Under the pieces are notes generated by a model. It saw only the letters and a list, made by a program, of their open reading frames with translations, searched no databases and was not told where the DNA came from. Of a stretch of DNA of 56,033 nucleotides, positions 46,285 through 54,507 are shown one piece after another. A program made the position numbers and the translations under genes. The DNA comes from Bacteroidota bacterium (lineage in GTDB: Bacteria; Bacteroidota; Bacteroidia; Bacteroidales; JAADGE01), in the NCBI GenBank assembly GCA_024277895.1, contig JAJRUH010000093.1:1-56033 (forward strand), in the 5' to 3' direction. Each line of letters opens with the position of its first letter. The first letter of the stretch is position 1.

Positions 46285-48234
46285 TTAATTTTTTACAAAC
46301 TTTTTGGTAATATTTTTTCCCTTATCGTAAAATGAAATATAATATAATCCGGACGGCAAATCTGAAATATCAAACTCAAATTTATAGTTGCTTTCAGTAC
46401 TTTTTGAATATGATTTCAATATCTTTCCTGAAGTATTACAGATTACTGTTTTTTGGGGAATTATTTTTTCCAGGAAAGTAACCGTTATTTTATTTCTTGC
46501 CGGATTCGGCATAACAAAAACTTTATTTGCTTTATCAAATGTATCAATTTTTAACACTGTTGAACCACCGGAAATAATATCGTGATTGGGATCAAACATT
46601 GCAGCCGTAACCGGAAAATCAAGATTAAAATTAAACTGTTCTCCGTTAACATTATTATCAAACCAAATCGTTGTGTCTTTATCAACACCTTCAAACTTAA
46701 CCGGCACTTTCATATTAAAAAAATCAACAGAATTATTCGACTGCGTTTGATTAATCGTTACGGTTACGTCTTTATTTTGATTTTGAGAGTAATAAATATT
46801 ATAAATCGGATACCCTTCGCCGTAATACCAATCGTTAAAAAATTCAGTTAATGAACTTCCGTAAGTCTGTTCAATATGAAACTGTAAATCAGAAGTGTGT
46901 GCATAAGCATTTGCAATTTGCGAGTCATTAAGATAATTTTTTATTCCGTTAAAAAATGCTTCGTCTCCCACATATTTTCTGAGCATATGTAAAACCATTG
47001 CTCCTTTATCATAAGATAATCTTCCGTTGAAAATACGCCACACATCAGTAGTGTCATCAACAAAAACAGAACCGTCGGGTTTTGATATTATACTGTTAAT
47101 TCTGTCTTGTTTCCAATCATCAAAACTAATGCCGTCATCATTTAGCTTGTGCTCTTGTGTCATTCCGTCAAGATAAGTGGCAAAACCTTCGTTAAGCCAT
47201 ATATCGTGCCAACTCCCGCATGTAACAAAATCGCCGAACCACTGGTGTGCTAATTCGTGAGCCATTAAATGATGACTGAAACCCGACATAAAACTCATAG
47301 TTTGATGTTCCATTCCGCCTCCCCAACTAAATTGTGCATGTCCGTATTTTTCATCTGCAAAAGGATAAGGAATAAACAAATCGCTGTATAATTGAATAAC
47401 ATCCAAAACATTAGGTGTACTTGATTGTGCATAAGCCAGATTTTCGGGGTAAACATAGTTTAAAACTTCAACATTTTCACCTGTTGAAAGCGTAACGTTA
47501 TCGGAGTAGGAAGAATAATTCGTAACGGCAATTGCTATAAGATAAGCCGCTATCGGGTGGCGATGCTTCCAATGTGCCGTTTTCATTCCGCCGGAAATTG
47601 TTTCGGAAACTAAAATTCCGTTACTTGCCGCTTTATATGCTTCCGGGTTTGTAACATAAACATCAATCGAATCAATTTTATCGTCTAAACTTTGTTTGCA
47701 CGGCCACCAATCTTTAGCACCGTAGGGTTCAGATAAACTCCAAACAATCGGTACTCCGTTATGGGAGCTTTGTTCAAAAGACCCGAAACCGTTTGTGTCG
47801 GGAACGCCTTGATAAAAAACGGTTAAAGAATCTAATGTATTTTGCGGTAATGTTGTTTCTAAATTTATTGTCAGTTCATCATTGCTTAATGTAAAATTTG
47901 TTAACTTATTTTGATGAAGAAAAACGGAATCAACCGTCATATTATCTGCCAAATCAAAAGAAATTTGATTAAAATTGCTCGTTTCCGGAATAAAATATGA
48001 CGTTATTTTACCTTTTATATATTTTACGGAAATATCATCAAAGAAAAATTCCAACCGATGATATTTTAAATCGTATTGAAACGATGCTTTTTCTTTATAT
48101 TTCTTCTGAAGTTCAGGTTTAAATTTTAAAAAATGTTTGATTTTAAAATCGGAACAAGTTTCTTCCTGAGCTTTCAAATTATTAACCGAAAAAATAAGGA
48201 TAAAACTCAAAATTATTTTAAATGAGGTTTTCAT
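46285..48234 (-). CDS. M1 family aminopeptidase with T9SS sorting domain
   Basis: 649 residues. Signal peptide (1-22, ending NNLKAQ); an N-terminal beta saddle domain; the gluzincin catalytic domain with GGMEHQTMSF (substrate N-terminus recognition) and HELAHQWFGDF followed by WLNEGFATYLDG (HExxH-18-E zinc site). A short helical region follows, then a beta linker and a C-terminal T9SS type A sorting domain from about residue 575 (VFVMPNPARNKITVTF, FDISDLPSGLYYISFYDKG). It removes N-terminal residues from peptides outside the cell, probably surface-bound. The gene ends close to ribE; its 5' side faces the left repeat of the peptide-export island. Confidence 0.92.
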   Translation of the reverse strand: MKTSFKIILSFILIFSVNNLKAQEETCSDFKIKHFLKFKPELQKKYKEKASFQYDLKYHRLEFFFDDISVKYIKGKITSYFIPETSNFNQISFDLADNMTVDSVFLHQNKLTNFTLSNDELTINLETTLPQNTLDSLTVFYQGVPDTNGFGSFEQSSHNGVPIVWSLSEPYGAKDWWPCKQSLDDKIDSIDVYVTNPEAYKAASNGILVSETISGGMKTAHWKHRHPIAAYLIAIAVTNYSSYSDNVTLSTGENVEVLNYVYPENLAYAQSSTPNVLDVIQLYSDLFIPYPFADEKYGHAQFSWGGGMEHQTMSFMSGFSHHLMAHELAHQWFGDFVTCGSWHDIWLNEGFATYLDGMTQEHKLNDDGISFDDWKQDRINSIISKPDGSVFVDDTTDVWRIFNGRLSYDKGAMVLHMLRKYVGDEAFFNGIKNYLNDSQIANAYAHTSDLQFHIEQTYGSSLTEFFNDWYYGEGYPIYNIYYSQNQNKDVTVTINQTQSNNSVDFFNMKVPVKFEGVDKDTTIWFDNNVNGEQFNFNLDFPVTAAMFDPNHDIISGGSTVLKIDTFDKANKVFVMPNPARNKITVTFLEKIIPQKTVICNTSGKILKSYSKSTESNYKFEFDISDLPSGLYYISFYDKGKNITKKFVKN

Positions 48235-48259
48235 ACAAAATTATATTAAGGTAAAACGG

Positions 48260-48367
48260 AATATTTTTTTAATATGACTGATTTTTTATTTAAAGTTGCA
48301 CGGTAAAATTACTTAAGTTTTAATAAAATGAACAAACCGGATAAAAAAATAACAGAATTTATTCTTA
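48260..48367 (+). repeat. Left copy of the direct repeat flanking the peptide-export island
   Basis: 108 bases match 55926-56033 with five substitutions and no gaps (offset 7666). Both copies hold the promoter region (TAAAGTTGCAC at 48291) and the first codons of a YhbP-like gene. The three coding differences are all synonymous third-position changes (ATA/ATT, ACA/ACG, CTT/CTC). The match may continue to the right beyond the window end. Confidence 0.95.
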
Positions 48368-48489
48368 AACATCATGTGCTTACACTTGCAACATCTGCAG
48401 ATAACTCTCCTTGGTGTGCCAATTGTTTTTATGTTTATTCCTGTTCTTTAATAATACCTCTTAAAAATTCAACTTCTTTTTTTAAATGA
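48328..48489 (+). pseudogene. Truncated YhbP-like gene (pyridoxamine phosphate oxidase-like fold), 5' remnant
   Basis: ATG 48328 opens a frame of 53 residues ending TGA 48487-48489. Residues 1-37 are the N-terminus of a YhbP-type flavin-binding split-barrel protein: ITEFILKHHVLTLATSADN then PWCANCFYVY, compare the LWCANAFYLF of E. coli YhbP. After YVY the frame reads unrelated sequence (SCSLIIPLKN) that is the complement of the regulator gene's 3' end. The break therefore falls at about 48436-48440. The same start and promoter recur at 55994. Confidence 0.85.
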
Positions 48490-48791
48490 GAAATTTGTTC
48501 TTCATATAATTTTCTTTCATTTTCCGAGCAGTTTTGCAACATAACACTTGCAGCATTTCCGCCTTGTTGGTTAGTATTATTAAAAACATGGCTCTCATCA
48601 AAAGTTATTAATTTTAAAGGGTCTATCTCAAGAATTTTTGAAATATTTCGAAGTTTCTCAAAATTAACATATTTATCATCTTTTTCAAATTTGCTGTATG
48701 CAACCTGTGAAATGCCTAACTGTGTTGCCATATATTCTTGCGAAAATCCTTTTAATTCTCTGATTTTTCTTATTTTTGATGCAATTCTCAT
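48435..48791 (-). CDS. XRE-family transcriptional regulator of the peptide-export island
   Basis: 118 residues. A Cro/C1-type helix-turn-helix spans about residues 5-62 (IRKIRELKGFSQEYMATQLGISQVAYSKFEK, with recognition helix QVAYSKFE, then YVNFEKLRNISKILEID). The C-terminal 30 residues are a coiled coil (ERKLYEEQISHLKKEVEFLRGIIKEQE) that probably dimerises it. It is divergent from the double-glycine peptide gene across 176 bp, and the intergenic space has two identical 10-bp repeats at 48825 and 48845. Its stop codon lies at the junction with the truncated YhbP remnant, so its end may have been formed by the insertion. Confidence 0.85.
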   Translation of the reverse strand: MRIASKIRKIRELKGFSQEYMATQLGISQVAYSKFEKDDKYVNFEKLRNISKILEIDPLKLITFDESHVFNNTNQQGGNAASVMLQNCSENERKLYEEQISHLKKEVEFLRGIIKEQE

Positions 48792-48824
48792 AATAAAACT
48801 TTTTAATTTAAGTTGTAAAAATAG

Positions 48825-48854
48825 TTATAATTTAGTTAATTCGCTTATAATTTA
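48825..48854. promoter_or_regulatory. Putative operator: tandem TTATAATTTA repeats
   Basis: TTATAATTTA occurs at 48825-48834 and again at 48845-48854, start to start 20 bp (about two helical turns), between the divergent regulator and peptide genes and 36 bp upstream of the peptide promoter -7 element. Spacing and location suit a dimeric XRE repressor. AT-rich background makes chance repeats more likely, so this is a candidate. Confidence 0.45.
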
Positions 48855-48890
48855 TAACAGAAATTATATTTTAAGATATGTTAAACATTT

Positions 48891-48898
48891 TATGTTTG
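48891..48898 (+). promoter_or_regulatory. Promoter -7 element of the double-glycine peptide gene
   Basis: TATGTTTG fits TAnnTTTG, followed by CACTG. It would give a leader of about 63 nt before ATG 48968. No good -33 TTG is seen, which suits a regulated promoter. Confidence 0.5.
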
Positions 48899-48967
48899 CA
48901 CTGAATTCAAGAATTGAATTCTCTCAAACCGGTTGAGATTTTTTATTAAATTCGTAAAATTATCAAA

Positions 48968-49126
48968 ATGGAAACATTAAAAAATTACGGTGTTCTGGAA
49001 ATGAACACGGAAGAATTAATTAATATTGACGGAGGCAGATTAACTTTTGCTGAAATAGGAGCAATAATTGCTGCGGGAGTAGTTGTTCTCGGAACAATTA
49101 TTCTTTCTTGGTATTATGCTCAGTAA
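48968..49126 (+). CDS. Double-glycine leader peptide, candidate class II bacteriocin or signalling peptide
   Basis: 52 residues. The first 23 form a double-glycine leader (NYGVLEMNTEELINIDGG): hydrophobic and acidic residues at the expected places (L, M, EEL, I) before Gly22-Gly23. Cleavage would release a 29-residue peptide RLTFAEIGAIIAAGVVVLG followed by TIILSWYYAQ, with a glycine-rich helical core (AxxGxxxxG-like GAIIAAGVVVLG) and an aromatic C-terminus. This fits unmodified membrane-active class II peptides (the lactobin/cerein type naming used for Bacteroidota homologues). No cysteine and no modification enzyme is present nearby. A C39-peptidase exporter follows in the same cluster. A hairpin sits 15 bases after the stop. 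No separate immunity gene is recognisable. Confidence 0.8.
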   Translation: METLKNYGVLEMNTEELINIDGGRLTFAEIGAIIAAGVVVLGTIILSWYYAQ

Positions 49127-49140
49127 TTCAGTAATAACGA

Positions 49141-49180
49141 AACTGTTGAGTAGTTTACTCTGCTTAACAGTTTTTTTTTA
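49141..49180 (+). terminator. Terminator/attenuator between peptide and export genes
   Basis: AACTGTT with inner GAGTA/TACTC and closing AACAGTT followed by nine T. It lies 15 bases after the peptide stop and 35 before the next ATG, so most transcripts may stop after the peptide and only some read through to the exporter. Confidence 0.8.
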
Positions 49181-49214
49181 AATAAAACATAAAATTTAAC
49201 AAAAAAATGATATT

Positions 49215-50480
49215 ATGTTTATAAAGTTTAAATTGTTCTTTATTATTTTGTTATTATTTTCTTCACAGATTTTCGGACAACAGACAATAACAATAAAAGG
49301 TAAATTAACAGATAAAAAAACTAATAAAAAAATTGCATTTGCTTCCGTTGGAATAAAAAATTCTAATATCGGAACAATTTCAAACATTGATGGTTATTTT
49401 GAATTGTCATTTACACAAAAAAACAATTATGACACTATTTTCTTTTCGCACCTAAACTACCAATACACAGCAAAAAAAACATCTTATTTCAAAGACGATT
49501 CTATTTATAATATTTATTTAACGCCTGAAAATTATAAATTAGAAGAAGTTGTTGTTACAAGCGTACCTGTTAGTGAAATTTTATTAAAAGCAATAAATAA
49601 TTCTCAAAGTAAGATTACCGTTCCAATCTTATTTAACACATACTACAGAGAATTTGTAAAAAAAAACGGTGTTTACACAAAATTTTCTGACGGTATTCTT
49701 GATTTCTATATAAAAGGGAAACCTAAAAAAATTAAACATTCGTTAATTGTAAAAGAATCACGTGCTTTTGAATTAGACAACAGTTCTTTTGAAAAACTCG
49801 GATCTTTCTACAAAATAGAAGACGCTTTGTTCGGATATGATTTTAAAAATATCAGAAGATTCTTTAAAGAGAAAAATTTTGATAAATATATTTATAGTAT
49901 AAGCTACAAAAGAGGACAAAATAATAATGATAAAAAAATTATTACAATAAAACCCAAAAAAGAAGCAAAAGAACAACTATATAATGCAAAAGTTATAATT
50001 GACGATAAAACAAACTTGATATTAAAAATTGAATATGATTTTTCAAAATCTCATCAAAAATATGCAGATACAGTTAATGTCGTTGTTGCAAAAGCAAGAA
50101 GGTTTAAAGATAAAACTATTTTGCAATATAAAGTCTCACCAAATTTTTATACAATTTCACATATTGCAAATAATATCAGCATTGTCATGTGGGCAGCAGG
50201 GAATAAATATTATTTAGATTTCATAAATGACTTAATTGTTACGGATTTTAAAACTAAAGAAATTGATTTTAACAAAAAGAAAAAGTATAAAAACAGGTCT
50301 TTATATGAAAACGACAGTAATTACAGTTATGAATTTTGGAAAAACAATAATACAATACCATTAACAAAAGAAGAAGAAAATATTATTAAGATACTTAATA
50401 AAAAAACACAAAAAACAAATGTTCAAAAAACAAACAAAATCAAAAACCTGCATAAAAGCAACATACAAACTAACAATTAA
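49215..50480 (+). CDS. Carboxypeptidase-regulatory-like domain protein of the peptide-export cluster
   Basis: 421 residues. Signal peptide (1-22, LFFIILLLFSSQIFGQ). Residues 24-105 are a carboxypeptidase D regulatory-like beta sandwich (TIKGKLTDKKTNKKIAFASVGIKNSNIGTISNIDGYFEL, in its four strands, and LEEVVVT as in TonB-receptor plug-preceding regions). The rest is a DUF5686-like or related beta-rich region without TonB-receptor barrel length (about 300 residues; TVPILFNTYYREFVKKNG, ESRAFELDNSSFEKLG). Outer-membrane or periplasmic location is likely. Such proteins recur in Bacteroidota peptide-secretion clusters and might help cross the envelope or give immunity; neither is shown. The last 62 bases overlap the next gene in another frame. 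Confidence 0.75.
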   Translation: MFIKFKLFFIILLLFSSQIFGQQTITIKGKLTDKKTNKKIAFASVGIKNSNIGTISNIDGYFELSFTQKNNYDTIFFSHLNYQYTAKKTSYFKDDSIYNIYLTPENYKLEEVVVTSVPVSEILLKAINNSQSKITVPILFNTYYREFVKKNGVYTKFSDGILDFYIKGKPKKIKHSLIVKESRAFELDNSSFEKLGSFYKIEDALFGYDFKNIRRFFKEKNFDKYIYSISYKRGQNNNDKKIITIKPKKEAKEQLYNAKVIIDDKTNLILKIEYDFSKSHQKYADTVNVVVAKARRFKDKTILQYKVSPNFYTISHIANNISIVMWAAGNKYYLDFINDLIVTDFKTKEIDFNKKKKYKNRSLYENDSNYSYEFWKNNNTIPLTKEEENIIKILNKKTQKTNVQKTNKIKNLHKSNIQTNN

Positions 50481-51003
50481 CAACAAACAAATTGAACAAA
50501 CTCACCACTTTACGGAAAATTATGTTTATACGGAAGCAGGAGGTAAAAAAATAATATTTTTACCCGAAAAAGGTGAACAATATATAATTGATACAGAAAA
50601 CAAAAAACTAAAAGAACTTGACATATCAGCACAAATGATGCAAATTAATCAATTAAAAAGCATGATAGGAGAAATAAGCAAAGAGGAAAAAACAGAAAAT
50701 AATATTCGGCATATTTCAATGCAAAATAATTCTGAAAATCCCGCACAATTAAATGTTAATTTGCAAGCTGTTAAGTTTGTAGGATTGAAAAATACTATGT
50801 ATCAGCGATTTGGCGAATTTCAGGAAAGCACGCAAATGGTTGGTTTAAATTTAAAAGCAAATGAAATAATAAAACTTTCAGAAACCGTTTTTACGATTAA
50901 CGGACAAGAACAAAAAACAAAACTTGAACTTGTTAATATTGAAAATTATACGGATGATATTTCTGAAATTGATGCGTATTATAATTATAAAATTGCAAAA
51001 TAA
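50419..51003 (+). CDS. Unknown protein of the peptide-export cluster (DUF4412-like strand pattern), no signal peptide
   Basis: 194 residues. The body (IKATYKLTINNKQIEQTHHFTENYVYTEAGGKKIIFLPEKGEQYIIDTENKKLKELDI, in beta hairpins) has the alternation of DUF4412-type periplasmic lipid- or ligand-binding sandwiches, which usually carry a signal peptide. Here the N-terminus (MFKKQTKSKTC) is basic without a hydrophobic stretch, and upstream in this frame a stop occurs at 50362 with no better start. The gene overlaps the previous one by 62 bases. Either the protein acts in the cytoplasm or at the membrane face, or its secretion signal has been lost. It is a fair candidate for an accessory or immunity factor by position only. 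Confidence 0.65.
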   Translation: MFKKQTKSKTCIKATYKLTINNKQIEQTHHFTENYVYTEAGGKKIIFLPEKGEQYIIDTENKKLKELDISAQMMQINQLKSMIGEISKEEKTENNIRHISMQNNSENPAQLNVNLQAVKFVGLKNTMYQRFGEFQESTQMVGLNLKANEIIKLSETVFTINGQEQKTKLELVNIENYTDDISEIDAYYNYKIAK

Positions 51004-51082
51004 CAATGGTTCATATAAACTTTACACTTTAAAAAATAAGGTTTAAAATAATTATAAAATCATCAATAATCAATCCAAAACG

Positions 51083-52243
51083 GTGTCTCAAAAGAACATT
51101 TTTCCTGCCGAAATTATAGAATTTTCAAAAGAATATCATCAAACCGTAAATACCGTTAAAACTCAAATAATTTACACCGTAATTGTTTTATCGGTAATTT
51201 CGGCTTTAATTTCATTACCTTTTATATATGTTGACGTAACAATTCAGGCAGACGGTCTTATACGTCCGGTAAACGAAAAAACCGAAGTAAAGTCTATGCA
51301 ATCCGGAATAGTTAAAAATATTTTTATAAAAGAAGGGCAAATAATAAAAAAAGAGGATACAATTTTAAGTATTATAAATGATGATATTACAGGCAAAATT
51401 GAACTTGTAAAATATCAAATTAAGCAAGACTCAGATTTTATTAAAGATATAAAAGAACTTTTAAGAAACAGATATTCAAAAAAATTGAAAACTGCATATT
51501 ATATGCAAAAAAATGCAGAATATAATTCACAACTTTCTGAAATAAACAATGAAAAAATAAAAGCAAGAATTGATTTTAACAGAAATATTACACTTTACAG
51601 CAAAGGTGTTATTTCAGATCAACAATTTGAAAATTTACAATTAGCTTTAAAAGCAAGTAAAAATAAAATTCGGTCATTTAAAGAAAGCTATAAGAATATA
51701 CTTCAGGCAGATTTAGTACAAAAAAAAGACGATATTAAAAAGAACATTTCGCAACTTGAACAATTAAAACAACAGGAAAAATATTTTATAATAAAATCTC
51801 CCGTTACGGGAACAGCAGAACAATTTACGGGAATTTATACCGGAACAAATATTCAGTCAGGACAAACAATTATTATAATAAGTCCGCAATCAGAACTTAC
51901 GGCAGAAATTTATGTAACACCAAAAGATATAGGATATATAAAAAAAGGAAGCAAAGCAAATATTCAAATAACGGCATTTAACTATAACGACTGGGGAATG
52001 CTCAAAGCAGAAGTTAAAGAAATTTCAAACGATTTTATTTCTATTAATAACAGACCTATTTTCAGAGTAAGATGCAAGTTAGAAAAAACATATTTACAAC
52101 TAAAATCCGGCTTTAAAGGCAGAATTAAAAAAGGAATGACCGTTCGTGCTCGTTTTATTATAACAAAACGTTCACTTTGGCAATTATTATTCGATAATGT
52201 TAATGATTGGATGAATCCGGCTATGAATAAAATTAAGAATTAG
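51083..52243 (+). CDS. HlyD-type periplasmic adaptor (membrane fusion protein) of the peptide exporter
   Basis: 386 residues, starting at GTG 51083. One N-terminal membrane helix (IIYTVIVLSVISALISLPFIYV, about 30-50), a lipoyl half-motif (DVTIQADGLIRPVNEKTEVKSMQSGIVKNIFIKEGQIIKKEDTIL, in strands), a long coiled coil at about 110-235, and the second half with beta-barrel domain (YFIIKSPVTGTAEQFTGIYTGTNIQSGQTI, then LTAEIYVTPKDIGYIKKGSKANIQI). It links the inner-membrane ABC transporter to the TolC channel. It precedes that transporter by 86 bp. Confidence 0.9.
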   Translation: MSQKNIFPAEIIEFSKEYHQTVNTVKTQIIYTVIVLSVISALISLPFIYVDVTIQADGLIRPVNEKTEVKSMQSGIVKNIFIKEGQIIKKEDTILSIINDDITGKIELVKYQIKQDSDFIKDIKELLRNRYSKKLKTAYYMQKNAEYNSQLSEINNEKIKARIDFNRNITLYSKGVISDQQFENLQLALKASKNKIRSFKESYKNILQADLVQKKDDIKKNISQLEQLKQQEKYFIIKSPVTGTAEQFTGIYTGTNIQSGQTIIIISPQSELTAEIYVTPKDIGYIKKGSKANIQITAFNYNDWGMLKAEVKEISNDFISINNRPIFRVRCKLEKTYLQLKSGFKGRIKKGMTVRARFIITKRSLWQLLFDNVNDWMNPAMNKIKN

Positions 52244-52329
52244 TTAACATATGCACATGATGACGTTAATAGCATAGTAAACATAAGGTTACAGCAGTTA
52301 CAATTCACGTCCTGACTGTCAGCAAAAAA

Positions 52330-54507
52330 ATGAACAAAAAAATTAAATATAAGCAACATGATATTACCGATTGCGGAGCGACTTGTTTAGCTTCTGTTTT
52401 ATCATATCACGGATTAAAGTTCCCGATTTCTCGCATCCGTCAATACGCATCAACAGATAAAAAAGGAACAAATGTTCTCGGAATGATTGAAGCAGCCGAA
52501 AAACTCGGTTTAACGGCAAAAGGTGTTAAAGGAACTTTTGAAAGTCTTTTTAAAATTCCAAAACCAAGTATTGCTCATGTTGTAGTAAAAAATTATTTGC
52601 ATCATTACCTTGTTATTTACAAAACAACAAAAAAGTATATTGTTGTTATGGATCCCGGAGACGGTAAAACTCACAAAATAACACACAAAGAATTTAAAAA
52701 GCAATGGACGGGTGTTTTGATTTTACTTCTTCCTTCGGAAGAATTTGAAATAGGAAATAAACAAACCTCAATAAAAAAACGCTTTTGGCAACTTATCAGA
52801 CCACATAAAACAGTAATGATACAGGCATTAGTCGGTGCAGGTGTTTTTAGCATTCTTGGTTTATCAACTTCAATTTACGTACAAAAGATTGTTGATAATG
52901 TTCTTGTTGATGCAAATTATAACTTGTTGAATTTGTTAAGTATTGCAATGATTTTAATTCTTATTTTAAGAATTTTTATAGGCAATATGAAAAGTATTTT
53001 TGCTCTGAAAACAGGTCAAAAAATTGATTCAACTTTAATTCTCGGATATTACAATCATTTAATGAAACTGCCTCAGCAATTTTTTGATACAATGCGTGTA
53101 GGTGAAATAATTTCACGTGTTAATGATGCCGTTAAAATAAGACGTTTTATAAATGACGTTTCATTAGAACTTATCGTAAATGTTTTGATGATAATATTCA
53201 CGGTTTTGTTGATGTTTGTATATTCTTGGAAATTAGCGTTGCTTGTTTTGTTTTCAATTCCTGTTTTTATAATTATCTATTTTTTGTATAATAGATTTAA
53301 TAAAAAATTTCTGCGAAAAATAATGGAAAATTCAGCAGAATTAGAAACTCAATTAGTTGAGTCTGTAAGTTCTGCTGGAACAATTAAAAGATTTGGCTTG
53401 GAAGAGTTTTCAAATCTAAAAACAGAAACACGTTTTATTGCTTTGCTAAAATCAACCTACGAAACAGGAAAAGCTGCAATTTTCAGTACAAATGCCGGAG
53501 ATTTTACGGCAACTGCCGCAACAGTTGCACTACTATGGTTTGGAGCAACAAAGGTAATGGTTCAAGATATAACCCCGGGCGAATTAATGTCTTTTTATGC
53601 ACTTATAGGATATTTAATAAATCCGGTAAAATCATTAATTCAAATGAATCAAAGCATACAAGATGCCGTTATTGCCGCCGATCGTCTTTTTCAAATTATG
53701 GATTTGGAAAGAGAAGAAACCGAAAAAGAAAAAATTGAATTAACAGCAGATATGATTGGAGATATTACATTTAAGAATGTAGACTTCAGATATGGTTCTC
53801 GTGTAGATGTTTTTAACGATTTTAGTTTAAATATTGAAAAAGGGGAAATGACAGCAATTGTCGGCGAAAGCGGTTCAGGAAAAACAACTTTAATTTCTCT
53901 TTTACAAAATATTTATCCCATACAATCCGGAAGCATAGAAATAGGACAATATAATTTAAGACATATAAGCAATGAAAGTTTGCGTAAAATTGTAAGTGTT
54001 GTTCCGCAAGATATTGATTTATTTGCAGGAAGTGTATTAACAAATATTGCTGTGGGAGAATTTGAACCTAATCTGAAAAAAGTAACGGATATTTGTAATA
54101 TGATTTCAATAACAGACTTTATAGAAAAACTACCTAACGGATTTCATACTTACATAGGTGAAAACGGAACATCACTTTCTGGTGGTGAAAAGCAACGAAT
54201 TGCTATTGCAAGAGCATTGTATAAAAATCCTGAAATATTAATTCTTGACGAAGCAACATCATCTCTTGATTCTGCATCGGAACAATATATTCAACAAGCA
54301 ATCAATGTATTGAAAAAACAAAATAAAACAATAATAATTATTGCTCACAGATTAAGCACCGTTATGAAAGCTGACAATATTGTATTAATAAAAGAAGGGA
54401 GAATAATTGAAACGGGAAACCATAAAAATTTAATGCGGAAAAAAGGAGAATATTTTAAACTGTGGGAACAACAATTTCCGATTGATGAAGATGATTTTTG
54501 GTTATGA
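52330..54507 (+). CDS. C39-peptidase ABC exporter of the double-glycine peptide
   Basis: 725 residues. Residues 1-135 are a C39 cysteine protease: Cys15 in HDITDCGATCLASVL, His92 in LHHYLVIY and Asp108 in VVMDPGDG, the full catalytic set. Residues about 150-440 hold six membrane helices (ABC type I exporter fold). The nucleotide-binding domain has Walker A GESGSGKT (about 515-522), the signature LSGGEKQR (about 616-623), Walker B ILILDEATSSLD (about 636-647) and the IIAHRLST switch histidine. It should cut the leader after Gly-Gly and pump the mature peptide through the adaptor and TolC. The next gene starts within its stop codon (ATGA, 54504-54507). Confidence 0.95.
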   Translation: MNKKIKYKQHDITDCGATCLASVLSYHGLKFPISRIRQYASTDKKGTNVLGMIEAAEKLGLTAKGVKGTFESLFKIPKPSIAHVVVKNYLHHYLVIYKTTKKYIVVMDPGDGKTHKITHKEFKKQWTGVLILLLPSEEFEIGNKQTSIKKRFWQLIRPHKTVMIQALVGAGVFSILGLSTSIYVQKIVDNVLVDANYNLLNLLSIAMILILILRIFIGNMKSIFALKTGQKIDSTLILGYYNHLMKLPQQFFDTMRVGEIISRVNDAVKIRRFINDVSLELIVNVLMIIFTVLLMFVYSWKLALLVLFSIPVFIIIYFLYNRFNKKFLRKIMENSAELETQLVESVSSAGTIKRFGLEEFSNLKTETRFIALLKSTYETGKAAIFSTNAGDFTATAATVALLWFGATKVMVQDITPGELMSFYALIGYLINPVKSLIQMNQSIQDAVIAADRLFQIMDLEREETEKEKIELTADMIGDITFKNVDFRYGSRVDVFNDFSLNIEKGEMTAIVGESGSGKTTLISLLQNIYPIQSGSIEIGQYNLRHISNESLRKIVSVVPQDIDLFAGSVLTNIAVGEFEPNLKKVTDICNMISITDFIEKLPNGFHTYIGENGTSLSGGEKQRIAIARALYKNPEILILDEATSSLDSASEQYIQQAINVLKKQNKTIIIIAHRLSTVMKADNIVLIKEGRIIETGNHKNLMRKKGEYFKLWEQQFPIDEDDFWL

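Noticed and set aside
49215-50480. TonB-dependent receptor
   Set aside because: A carboxypeptidase-like domain and LEEVVVT motif are present, but the protein is far too short for plug and 22-strand barrel.
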